Of a stretch of DNA of 45,677 nucleotides, positions 36,295 to 44,000 are shown piece after piece. Numbering within the stretch: position 1 is the stretch's first letter; each line of letters begins with the position of its first letter. The notes under the pieces were generated by a model. The model saw only the letters and a list, made by a program, of their open reading frames with translations, had not been told where the DNA came from and made no database searches. The DNA is from Candidatus Saccharimonadota bacterium. GTDB taxonomy: Bacteria > Patescibacteriota > Saccharimonadia > Saccharimonadales > Saccharimonadaceae. The stretch covers positions 1-45,677 of the forward strand of contig JAUMXO010000004.1 in assembly GCA_030529135.1 (NCBI GenBank). The letters are read 5' to 3'. A program made the position numbers and the translations under genes.

Positions 36295-36852
36295 TTACAT
36301 TTTGTCGATAGAGCTAATGATATAAAGAAGAGCTTCGGCGCGTTCGCGTTCGTCCTTGATCTCGGAAGCAGCACGATAAGCAGGTTCAATAACGCTAGAA
36401 TCGTGATAATTGCTAATGACGTCCTTATAGATATCGAATTTTTGCTCAGCTGGAACATCGATTTTGTCCAAGATTGGAGCGAGTTCGCGAAGAGCAGCTT
36501 CTTTAACCTGATCAATATCTAAATCGTGATTGCCATTTTCGACAAATGGTGTTTTTGGCTCGTTGTCGCTCTCAATTGGAGTTGGATTGATAATTTCTTC
36601 TGGTGCAGAAACTGGTTCAGCTGGTTTGACTGGTTCTGGCATTGGGGCCGGAGCTGGCATCGGAGCTGGCCTTGGGGCTGGTCTTGAAATTGGTTTTGGT
36701 GCTGTTGGCGTAACGCTTGGAAATGGTTCGGTTGGCGCTGGTGTAGCAGGTGTTGCTACCGGATCAGAAAATAGCGGATCGCCATTAGTAGTTTTTGTAA
36801 TATCGTCAATTGCTTTTTGTAGATCGTTGTCTACGGATGTATTTTGATTCAT
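36295..36852 (-). CDS. Pro/Ala-rich protein with helical C-terminal domain, unknown
   Basis: A 185-aa protein I do not recognise. Residues 1-30 are Asp/Asn/Thr-rich, 30-95 form a Pro/Ala spacer with PAP and PMP repeats (likely extended and disordered), and 105-185 form a helical domain beginning DLDIDQVKEAALREL and ending LLYIISSIDKM. There is no signal peptide or membrane helix. The ATG at 36852 follows GGGAG by 3 nt, and TGCTATAAT stands at the minus strand of 36884-36892. It shares the terminator at 36251-36283. The fold suggests a small cytoplasmic protein with a flexible arm. Confidence 0.7.
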   Translation of the reverse strand: MNQNTSVDNDLQKAIDDITKTTNGDPLFSDPVATPATPAPTEPFPSVTPTAPKPISRPAPRPAPMPAPAPMPEPVKPAEPVSAPEEIINPTPIESDNEPKTPFVENGNHDLDIDQVKEAALRELAPILDKIDVPAEQKFDIYKDVISNYHDSSVIEPAYRAASEIKDERERAEALLYIISSIDKM

Positions 36853-36892
36853 ATACTCCCACCTTAATAAATTACTTATGTTTATTATAGCA
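36853..36892 (-). promoter_or_regulatory. Extended -10 promoter of the Pro/Ala-rich gene
   Basis: TGCTATAAT (complement of 36884-36892) and the ribosome site GGGAG (complement of 36856-36860) lie upstream of ATG 36852, giving a leader of about 25 nt. Confidence 0.55.
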
Positions 36893-36901
36893 CACTTTTT
36901 A

Positions 36902-37369
36902 TTAAATGCGCAAGAAATTTACAATTTTATCCAATAAGTCTACTTTGACTTCCTCCATAGGAAGCCTAGCTCCTAATGCATCCACAATGGCTTCGCCGCT
37001 GCTTTCAGGAAAATAAATTTTAATACTTAATCCTAAACGTTTTTTGGGTATCAGAACGGCACTGTAATGTCCGTTTTCGTTAACGATACCGAAAGCGCGG
37101 TAATCATTAAAAGAATGCTTGATTTTGCCTTCTTTGATGCCACTGTTATTTAATGTGTAACGGATTTTGCGGGCGGGACGAAGATTAAAAACTAAAATAG
37201 CGATAGCGCTGACGATGATTAATACGAGAAAGCTCCAACCCTGAAGCCAGACGGCAAGGGCACCTAGTCCGGCTGTAACGATAAATAGTCCGAAGTACCA
37301 CCAGCCATTATGTGATTTTACGATATATTCTTCTGCCTCCCAAGATATAGATTCTGATTTATTTACCAT
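36902..37369 (-). CDS. Small two-helix membrane protein, unknown
   Basis: A 155-aa protein. Two adjacent membrane helices (about 24-42 and 46-65) are followed by a beta-rich cytoplasmic domain starting RPARKIRYTLNNSGI, with GKIKHSFNDYRAFGIV, reminiscent of a PH-like domain but not a confident match. ATG 37369 is chosen: TGCTATAAT on the minus strand ends exactly 6 nt before it. The upstream ATG at 37387 lies within that -10 region. The stop is 49 bp from the gene before it. No function can be assigned. Confidence 0.68.
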   Translation of the reverse strand: MVNKSESISWEAEEYIVKSHNGWWYFGLFIVTAGLGALAVWLQGWSFLVLIIVSAIAILVFNLRPARKIRYTLNNSGIKEGKIKHSFNDYRAFGIVNENGHYSAVLIPKKRLGLSIKIYFPESSGEAIVDALGARLPMEEVKVDLLDKIVNFLRI

Positions 37370-37384
37370 AACCTTATTATAGCA
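37370..37384 (-). promoter_or_regulatory. Extended -10 promoter, leaderless type
   Basis: TGCTATAAT (complement of 37376-37384) stands six nucleotides upstream of ATG 37369 with no ribosome site between. Confidence 0.6.
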
Positions 37385-37408
37385 CATCTTTGTTTTTTAA
37401 TTTAAATA

Positions 37409-37417
37409 TGATAGAAT
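37409..37417 (+). promoter_or_regulatory. tRNA-Ser promoter
   Basis: TGATAGAAT, an extended -10 with one mismatch, ends 9 nt before the first base of the tRNA gene. Confidence 0.4.
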
Positions 37418-37426
37418 AATAGCAAT

Positions 37427-37519
37427 GGAGGGTTACCCAAGTGGCTAAAGGGGACGGTTTGCTAAATCGTTAGTCTGGAGTGATCTGGAGCGGGAGTTCG
37501 AATCTCCCACCCTCCGCCA
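37427..37519 (+). tRNA. tRNA-Ser (anticodon GCU)
   Basis: The acceptor stem GGAGGGT (37427-37433) pairs with ACCCTCC (37509-37515), followed by discriminator G and an encoded CCA (37517-37519). The anticodon loop holds GCT at 37461-37463. The long variable arm (around 37473-37491) is typical of class II serine tRNA. The T-loop TTCGAAT is intact. It reads AGC/AGU codons. Confidence 0.96.
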
Positions 37520-37595
37520 TTTTTTGTGAGATAAAAAATGTCAAAGTTTTAGTGATGATGACAAAGATATGAGGCTGTACAAAAAAGTAAATGTG

Positions 37596-37610
37596 TGATA
37601 TAACTAGAAT
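37596..37610 (+). promoter_or_regulatory. Pilin promoter, leaderless type
   Basis: TGATATAAC (37596-37604) ends six nucleotides before ATG 37611, with no ribosome site. Confidence 0.5.
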
Positions 37611-37991
37611 ATGAGAAAGATACTAAAACTTATTTTACCATTATTAGTTTGTGTATTTACGATTGGCTTGTGTGTGGCTATGAGCACTGATACTTCGGCG
37701 ATGACGCTTCGCGAAGGGGCCGAAGCAGCCAAGTGCGATGAGTGTCCTGAAAATCTGTTTGGCGATGAAGGGGTATTTAAACAGATTACTAATATAGTGC
37801 TTTACATTGTGGGTGTGGTTGCGGTGATTATGTTGATTATTGGTGGTATTAAATATGTGGTGTCTGGTGGTGATGCGAAGAAAGTAACTGATGCTAAAAA
37901 TACTGTGCTATATGCAATTATTGGTCTAGTAATCGCTTTCCTCGCTTTTGCAATTGTAAATTTCGTAATTACTTCGTTGCCAAGTGCTTAA
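37611..37991 (+). CDS. VirB2/TrbC-family pilin-like protein
   Basis: A 126-aa protein with a signal-peptide-like N-terminus (helix about 5-25 ending STDTSA), a short acidic segment with two Cys (CDEC), and two membrane helices (about 62-80 and 98-118) joined by a cytosolic loop SGGDAKKVTDAKNTVLYAIIG. The two-helix hairpin with this SGD-x-K-x-AK-T loop matches the TrbC/VirB2 major pilin family (PF04956). The same loop recurs in three genes to the right. It likely sits in the membrane before assembly into a pilus. It starts 6 nt after the -10 and overlaps the convergent comF by 4 nt. Confidence 0.82.
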   Translation: MRKILKLILPLLVCVFTIGLCVAMSTDTSAMTLREGAEAAKCDECPENLFGDEGVFKQITNIVLYIVGVVAVIMLIIGGIKYVVSGGDAKKVTDAKNTVLYAIIGLVIAFLAFAIVNFVITSLPSA

Positions 37992-38722
37992 TCAGAATAA
38001 GCTAGTAGTGCTATAATGGTTTTTTGTGCTCCGGCGCGCCTAAGGATGTTTACGGCCGCCTTAATGGAGGCGCCAGTAGTCCAGACGTCGTCTAAAAGGA
38101 TGTAAGTACTATTAGGGTTAAGTGCTGTTTTTGAGTTTAAAGTGTAGGCTGACGGGGCTTGCAGAAGGCGTTGTTTCCTGGTGGCACCGACCTGGACGAT
38201 ATTTTTATTTCTGAGTAGAATGCGTTTTACTGGGATATGTCGAATTTTGGATAAGCGCTTGGCTATTAGGTAGGTATGGTCTAATCCTCGGCTACGGATG
38301 TGATTGGTAGCAGTAGGGAGGGGAACGAGGATGGAATTTCTAGGTAGAGTTTTTGGTAAGCTGATATCTAGAAGTTCGGCGAGCGGACGGGCAAGGGCAC
38401 GGACTGAATGGTATTTGTAATCGTGAATAAGACTACCGACTATACCGTTTCGATTAGAAACGACATAAATGGGGGGCAAATTTTTACAATTGAGACACAA
38501 ACCAGTAGGGTTTGATTTTTTACAATTAGAGCAAATGTTTTGATGGGATTTTAAAATGTTATTTTTACAACACTTGCAAAATGGTTCACCTAGACGCCCA
38601 CAACCTCTACAAGAGTGGGGTGAAAGTAGGTCTAGAAGGTTTGGAAATGTTGTATTTTTTACAATAATTGGCACAATTCTCTTGATTTTACTACAAAAGT
38701 GGTTTATAATAAAGCATAACAA
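37988..38722 (-). CDS. comF: ComF family phosphoribosyltransferase-like protein
   Basis: A 244-aa protein from ATG 38722 (or 228 aa from GTG 38674). The N-terminus carries a zinc-ribbon-like set CRGCG, CKCC, CSNC and CLNC. The middle has VPLPT, and the C-terminus the PRPP-binding loop ILLDDVWTTGAS. ComF is needed for DNA uptake in naturally competent bacteria, linked to ComFA at the inner membrane. The start is uncertain because the 38722 ATG sits inside the divergent hsp20 promoter region, while the GTG at 38674 comes shortly before the family's LLDLL segment. Its position among pilin genes supports a DNA-uptake link. Confidence 0.88.
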   Translation of the reverse strand: MLCFIINHFCSKIKRIVPIIVKNTTFPNLLDLLSPHSCRGCGRLGEPFCKCCKNNILKSHQNICSNCKKSNPTGLCLNCKNLPPIYVVSNRNGIVGSLIHDYKYHSVRALARPLAELLDISLPKTLPRNSILVPLPTATNHIRSRGLDHTYLIAKRLSKIRHIPVKRILLRNKNIVQVGATRKQRLLQAPSAYTLNSKTALNPNSTYILLDDVWTTGASIKAAVNILRRAGAQKTIIALLAYSD

Positions 38723-38738
38723 TATAAGTGGAGGAAAT
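38682..38738 (+). promoter_or_regulatory. hsp20 promoter with -35 and -10
   Basis: TTGATT (38682-38687), 17 nt, TATAAT (38705-38710), then GGAGG (38730-38734) and ATG 38739. Unlike most promoters here it relies on a -35 box rather than TGN. The boxes lie inside the 5' part of comF. No CIRCE repeat is visible. Confidence 0.6.
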
Positions 38739-39236
38739 ATGGCTCGTACAAATAGTGATGATTTGTTAGACGATGACCTAGCTGCAGCCTTTTTGGATGA
38801 GGAAGTAGCAGTTCCAGACGCGAAGGATGCGGCTCAGGAATTAGTGGCACCGGAAACTAGCGAACAACCAGCCGAAGACGAGTGGGCGAATGATACCGAC
38901 GATTTCCCAGGACAACTAGCAGTAGATGTCTATGAAACCGCCGATAAATTAGTGGTAAAAGCAAGAACTGCGGGGATTTCTAAATCCGATCTTGATGTGA
39001 GTATTGCTGATAATATTTTAACTATTTCTGGTGTGCTTTCTGGTGGGGAAGACGAACAGACTACTAGATGGCATATTCAAGAGTGCTATTGGGGAGAGTT
39101 TTCCAGGATGATTGCGCTTCCAGTCCAGGTGCGCGAAGATGAGAATAGCGTAAAAGCTGAGCTCAAAGACGGTGTTCTTACTATTACATTTGAGAAGGAA
39201 AAAGTAGAAGCGCCAAAAAGAATTGCAATTCAATAG
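38739..39236 (+). CDS. Hsp20 small heat-shock protein
   Basis: A 165-aa holdase chaperone. Residues 1-60 form an acidic, Asp/Glu/Ala-rich arm. The alpha-crystallin domain (about 66-160) shows LAVDVYETADKLVVKA, DNILTISG, the ECYWGEFSRMIALP segment and KDGVLTITFEK (the usual A/K-x-DGVLT signature). It ends with a short C-terminal tail AIQ. The ATG at 38739 is set by GGAGG 4 nt upstream; longer in-frame readings from 38556 would overlap comF. It is followed by a GC-rich terminator. Confidence 0.9.
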   Translation: MARTNSDDLLDDDLAAAFLDEEVAVPDAKDAAQELVAPETSEQPAEDEWANDTDDFPGQLAVDVYETADKLVVKARTAGISKSDLDVSIADNILTISGVLSGGEDEQTTRWHIQECYWGEFSRMIALPVQVREDENSVKAELKDGVLTITFEKEKVEAPKRIAIQ

Positions 39237-39279
39237 AGAGTGGGCGATTAAGCTGTGATACGCTTGGGTTGTACGAACG

Positions 39280-39307
39280 ATCGGACCTTCTGGGTCCGAT
39301 TTGTTTT
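39280..39307 (+). terminator. Intrinsic terminator after hsp20
   Basis: ATCGGACC (39280-39287) pairs with GGTCCGAT (39293-39300) over a 5-nt loop and is followed by TTGTTTT. It is a good rho-independent terminator for the hsp20 transcript. Confidence 0.8.
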
Positions 39308-39321
39308 ATCTGCAGATAAAA
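39304..39321. repeat. 18-bp perfect palindrome
   Basis: TTTTATCTGCAGATAAAA is fully self-complementary. It begins in the T-run of the hsp20 terminator and shares its last four A residues with the next, larger palindrome, so only one of the two hairpins can form at a time. Confidence 0.75.
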
Positions 39322-39357
39322 TAATAAATCCGGTTTTAAAACCGGATTTATTATTTT
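39318..39357. terminator. 40-bp perfect palindrome, bidirectional terminator
   Basis: Both halves (39318-39337 and 39338-39357) are exact reverse complements. The core is CCGG with T4/A4 at the centre and A/T-rich ends that give a T-run on either strand. It lies between convergent hsp20 (ends 39236) and a pilin gene (ends 39380), so it can end both transcripts. Confidence 0.75.
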
Positions 39358-39379
39358 GTGTAGCTGGATAGCTTAACTT

Positions 39380-39694
39380 TTACTTTGCGCCTATGATGTT
39401 GGTTATGACAAAGTTGACGATGGCAAAGGCAAGTACACAAACTACGAGGCCAATGACACCGTAGAGAATAGTATCTTTGGCTTTTTTGACCTTGCCGGCA
39501 TCGCCTGATGAGGTCATATAGTTAACGCCACCGATGATAATGACGATTACACAGACAAGTGCGAGTACGCCTACAACGGCATTGATGATTGCTATAATGG
39601 TATTCTGGAGAGAATCACCACTACCATACTTCTCACCGACTTGTTTTATATCTATTTTATCCCCTGCGCCAAAGTGGGTTAAAATGTTATTCAT
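39380..39694 (-). CDS. VirB2/TrbC-family pilin-like protein
   Basis: A 104-aa protein. After a polar 30-residue N-terminus without an obvious signal peptide come two membrane helices (about 32-55 and 77-100), joined by the loop SSGDAGKVKKAKDTILYGVIG, nearly identical in pattern to the other pilins here. The C-terminus ends FVITNIIGAK. ATG 39694 follows AAAGGA by 8 nt, and a TTGCAA-N17-TAAAAT promoter lies upstream. It is a structural pilus subunit candidate. Confidence 0.82.
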   Translation of the reverse strand: MNNILTHFGAGDKIDIKQVGEKYGSGDSLQNTIIAIINAVVGVLALVCVIVIIIGGVNYMTSSGDAGKVKKAKDTILYGVIGLVVCVLAFAIVNFVITNIIGAK

Positions 39695-39754
39695 TTTAAT
39701 TAATCCTTTATCTTAATTTAATACCATTTTATAACTTTTTTAAAAAGATTGCAA
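39695..39754 (-). promoter_or_regulatory. -35/-10 promoter of a pilin gene
   Basis: On the minus strand TTGCAA (39749-39754), a 17-nt spacer containing the A/T palindrome CTTTTTTAAAAAG region (39735-39747), TAAAAT (complement of 39726-39731), then AAAGGA (39703-39708) before ATG 39694. Confidence 0.45.
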
Positions 39755-39771
39755 GAGTTTTGTGGAGTGTC

Positions 39772-40227
39772 TTATGAACTAGAAATTGTTATGCTACTGA
39801 CTGCTGGTTCATCTTCTCCATCACTTTCTCCGCTACCTGAACCGTTAATCACTTTGGCGATGACAAAATTGACTATGGCGAAGGTTAACGCAGCAACAAT
39901 AAGTCCGATGGCTGCATAAAGGATGGTTTTTTTAGCTTTCTCTAGCTTGGCGGAGTCGCCAGAAGAAGTCATGAGACCGATTGCCCCTACTACAATATAG
40001 ATAGCAGCAACTGCACCAAGGATACCAACGACACCGTTGATGGCGCCAACGATGACATCTGAAATGTCGGTAGTAGACCCTCCACAACCATTAGCTGCTT
40101 TGACGTCAGGATCGGTATATTTGTCACATGCGTTGACCGCATAACTTGGGGTGATTGGTAAAAGAATAGAAGAGAATATTGTTATTAGAAAAACAGCAAT
40201 AATTCCGATTTTTTTAGGTAATTTCAT
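39772..40227 (-). CDS. VirB2/TrbC-family pilin-like protein with signal peptide
   Basis: A 151-aa protein. MKLPKKIG starts a signal peptide (helix about 7-25) with a likely cleavage near PSYAVNA. A short Cys-containing segment (ACDKY, NGCGG) is followed by two helices (about 62-85 and 103-125) with the loop SSGDSAKLEKAKKTILYAAIG, and a Ser/Gly/Glu-rich tail. The ATG at 40227 has a perfect AGGAGG just upstream inside the preceding gene (14-nt overlap), which rules out the longer reading from 40347. It is part of an operon with the double-pilin gene. Confidence 0.84.
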   Translation of the reverse strand: MKLPKKIGIIAVFLITIFSSILLPITPSYAVNACDKYTDPDVKAANGCGGSTTDISDVIVGAINGVVGILGAVAAIYIVVGAIGLMTSSGDSAKLEKAKKTILYAAIGLIVAALTFAIVNFVIAKVINGSGSGESDGEDEPAVSSITISSS

Positions 40228-40951
40228 TTTCCTCCTTATTGATATTAATACTAATTTTGGAATCAAGGGAAGATTGGCTAGAAGATCTGATGGTACTAGT
40301 AATAAATGCGGTGAGGATTTCAGCAAAAGCGACAATAAGTAGGCCAATTAGGGCATACATGATGGTGGTTTTGGCTTTTTGGAGTTTTGTAGGATCGCCA
40401 GAAGCGGTGATATATCCCCAAGCACCAACTACGACAAAAATAGCACACACTGCTCCGGCCATGCCGCCAACCCAGCCGATAATGTTAGAGACTATGCTTT
40501 CAGGATCGACGCACTGGCTATCCACGCACGTTCCTAAACTGCCACCACTGCCTATTAATGCAATTCGGATACTACTAAAAATAATATACGCGCAAATAAC
40601 GATGGCGATGCCAGTAAAAGCATGAACTAGGGTCTTTTTACCAATGGCGGCTTTGCCACTATCACCGGATGAAAACATATAAAGGTAGCCACCCCAGATA
40701 ACGTAGCCGAGTATAAGATAACCAGCAATGACTGTGATGTCAGTAAGAATGTTGGTGGCAATCTTAGCAATAGCAGTAACGAGCTGGTCTTCGCTTTTTA
40801 TGTCACTGAGATTTACGCCTTCATCCCATGGTGGCATGCCGAGAATGGCTTCGGTAGCATAAGTAGGGTTTGGGGTGGTTAAGCTAATGGTAGCAGATAT
40901 TACAGTAACAACCCCTAGAAAGACAACAATTTTTTTGAGAAAATTACTCAT
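40214..40951 (-). CDS. Double VirB2-like pilin protein (two pilin domains)
   Basis: A 245-aa protein with a signal peptide (residues about 5-32, ending NPTYATEA). Two VirB2-type hairpins follow in one chain. Copy 1 has helices about 66-90 and 108-130 with loop SSGDSGKAAIGKKTLVHAFTG. A linker with two Cys (GTCVDSQCVD) leads to copy 2, with helices about 155-177 and 195-215 and loop ASGDPTKLQKAKTTIMYALIG. Single-domain pilins of this family are about half as long. It could be a fused minor or tip subunit, or a membrane scaffold. It leads the operon with the pilin at 39772 and diverges from the VirB6-like gene. Confidence 0.8.
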   Translation of the reverse strand: MSNFLKKIVVFLGVVTVISATISLTTPNPTYATEAILGMPPWDEGVNLSDIKSEDQLVTAIAKIATNILTDITVIAGYLILGYVIWGGYLYMFSSGDSGKAAIGKKTLVHAFTGIAIVICAYIIFSSIRIALIGSGGSLGTCVDSQCVDPESIVSNIIGWVGGMAGAVCAIFVVVGAWGYITASGDPTKLQKAKTTIMYALIGLLIVAFAEILTAFITSTIRSSSQSSLDSKISININKEENEIT

Positions 40952-41068
40952 ATATTTAAATAATAACGATATTTTGAAGAAAAGTCAATAAAATAGGGGG
41001 TATAAACATTGACAAAAGTGCTTATGTGTGCTATAATGGTTGACAAGCCTAATTGGAAGGCGATTTTT
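40952..41068. promoter_or_regulatory. Divergent consensus promoters of the T4SS block
   Basis: Leftward: TTGACT (complement of 40983-40988), 17 nt, TATTAT (complement of 40960-40965), ATG 40951. Rightward: TTGACA (41009-41014), 17 nt ending TGTGC, TATAAT (41032-41037), then GGAAGG (41055-41060) and ATG 41069. The rightward one is the only exact consensus -35/-10 pair at 17 nt in the window and also has the TGN element. Confidence 0.75.
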
Positions 41069-44000
41069 ATGATGATAGTAAAAAAATACCTGGAAAAAGG
41101 CATTAAAAATAAGGTTTTTGGGTGTTTTTTTGCTATTTTCCTAATGCTTTCTGGTCTTTTTGGAGCTATTCCTGGAACAATAAATAATGTATATGCTGAA
41201 CCAGAGGAAGAAACTCCGGCAGCGGAGGAAGAAAAAGCCGATGGTTCGGCAGATATGAATGCAACCTGTAAAGATAGCTTAGGGTCTTTGGGATGGCTGG
41301 TCTGTCCTACAACGGAAAAAATTTCGCATGCGACGGATTTTTTGTATGACAAAATTGAAGATATATTAGAGATAAATCCGGTGGAAGCGAAGGATGGTTC
41401 GCCAGTATATGAAATTTGGAAATATTTTCAAGGTGCAACAAACGTTTTGTTTGCGTTGTTCTTATTAATAGTAGTACTCTCGCAAATTACTGGGGTAGGG
41501 ATTACTAATTATGGCATAAAGAAGACGTTGCCGAAATTGATTATTGCGGCAATACTTGTAAATCTATCGTTCTTTATTTGTTCGCTAGCTGTAGACGTGT
41601 CAAATATTTTTGGGGGAGGAATAAGAGGATTATTTGATTCTATTGCGGCGAGTGCTTCTGCTAATATAGAATCGAGTTCAATAGATGCGGGGGTCGGATT
41701 ATCTGAAGCATATTCTGCGATGGCGGGCGGTACAGCTCTTACGATAGGTGGGCTGGCAATAGCTTTTGAAACAGGAGCGATTTGGATGTTGATACCACTG
41801 GTTTTTGGTGCATTAGTCTCTGTGGTGATTGGGCTGATTACGATTGCAATGCGGCAGGCAGTAGTGACGCTACTTATTATGATTGCGCCTATTGCAATGG
41901 TGGCTTATATCTTGCCAAATACAGAGCCGTGGTTCAAAAAATGGCGACATATGCTGATCCAGATGATTATATTCTATCCGGCTTTTTCACTCTTATTTGG
42001 GGCTTCGAGTGTAGCGGGATGGGCGATTATCGTATCTTCGCAGAATAATGGTTTTGGTGTATTGATTGGAATGGCAGTGCAAATTTTCCCACTTTTCTTC
42101 TCCTGGAGCTTGATGAAGATGTCTGGTACGATACTTGGGACGATTAATTCCAAGCTTAACAGTCTTGCGAGTGGTGCGATTGGCGGAGTGCGCGGTTGGG
42201 CAACTTCTCATCAAACACTTTCTAGACAAAAACATCTAGCATCTCCGAATGCTTATAGCCCATCTATGAAATTACAGCAGTATTTATCTGATAGAAAGAT
42301 TGCGAGAGAAGAAGAAACAAGAGAACATACTGAGACCATAAAAAATAGAGGTATGTATTATGCTGCAAATAGAAATTATAAAAATGGTATACCGACTAAG
42401 GAAGCGGAGGGGGCTTATGAGGCACAAGCTCGTAATATGAGATATCAAGAGGGGATTTTGAGACATAAGAATAATATGAATAAGGGGCTTGGTCAGCTAG
42501 AGGCCTTAAAGGAAAATGGTACTATAGCGCAAAAAGCAAGGATTAACGAACTTGATGTTGATAACGTAAAAGCTTCAGATAATTTGAAGATGGAGCAAGC
42601 ACGTGGTGAGAGGATTGATTACAAGAACGCGGTTGGTTTCCATAATAGGATGGAAGCGGCAATGAACGCGCATATGGATGATTTGCAGTCACGAGGTAGA
42701 TTATTGAATGCACAAGGAAACCCTGTAATAGACCCTGAGTATGTGAGACATTTTGCGTCTGGTAGTACGGAGGAAAAGATTGCATCTGATAGATATAATG
42801 AACTTTCTAAAATTATGGAGGGCAATGCTCAAGATGCGCACTATGCGGCAGCTGTAGCGGCACATGCTTATGATACACAGAATAAGATTATGGCAACCAA
42901 GATGCAAAAATATTTTGAGCTAACTCCGCCAACTAAAGATGTAATGTATAGATTAGATGAGTTGACAAAAGTGGCTTCCACTACAGAAAATAAAATAAAA
43001 GCGGCAGAGAATATTGATGCGATTATCGCTGGGCTTAGAGTGCTTAATGCACGTGGTGATACTGATTTGGTTAAATATGAGATGGATAATATCTTGGATA
43101 AATCTATCGGTGGTGGAATCCAACTTGGTACACACGCATCGCAAGCTTTGGCTTCATTCTTGATGTTTGAAGTAAAAGATAGTGACCCATGGCTTCGACG
43201 ATTTGGTAAGTATATAAACTTAGAAACTGCGCAAGTTTATAATGGAGATAAGCGGAAAAATCGGGATTTTGATTATGAAGAATATGTTAGAGGTTATCAT
43301 ACGGAATTAAACGAAGAAACCGGTCAATTGGAACAGGTCTTTGCTAAAAAGGGTATGGTAGAACTGATGGAAGGTACTTCACTTGACAACATTGAACGAA
43401 CGGCGCTTTCTAATTTTGACGAGAGTTTGAGAAAAGCTTATACGAGTTATGAGAATGGTCAGGCGAATTTGAATGTAAAAGAATATCTTGAAAGGCGAAA
43501 AGAAGTGCAGACGGCAATTGGTCCACAATTTATCTCGGCAAGCCTGAAATATTTGTCTGGTAGCGAGCAATTAGTCAGTGCAGTAAAGTTTTTGACTGGG
43601 TATAAGAAAAAAACAGGTGTTGAAACTTATGTAGGCGAGGATGGTAAAGAGTATAGTCGTGCTGTAGCTAAGTGGGTGCCTGAATGGGAGAATCTTGACA
43701 ACGATACGCAGGATGAGATGAAAAAGTTCTTTGAGAAGCAAACTCTAGATTATATTGCTGCACAGACTCCATCGCAGATTTTGGGACTCAGGTCTGATTA
43801 TAAGGATCCACTCTTTGGCCATTTGGCAGATTCTTATATGGAGCCGGAAGATATAGAGGAGTGGGACGAAGACGCTATTCTTGAACGTGAAAATTATATG
43901 AGGGAATGGTCTGATATCCAGACTAGGTATGGAGATTTGCCTAATGATGAGGCGAAGACTAAACGAGATAAGGATGAGAAGGATCTTAGAAAGAGAATGG

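Noticed and set aside
38556-38738. 61 extra N-terminal residues for Hsp20
   Set aside because: They overlap comF and the hsp20 promoter. GGAGG marks ATG 38739.
40228-40347. 40 extra N-terminal residues for the pilin ending at 39772
   Set aside because: They are antiparallel-free but lie in another frame of the double-pilin gene. A perfect AGGAGG and a signal peptide start at 40227.
41009-41068. TTG start of the VirB6-like protein at 41009
   Set aside because: The TTG is the first part of the -35 box TTGACA. GGAAGG precedes ATG 41069, where the basic signal-peptide N-terminus begins.
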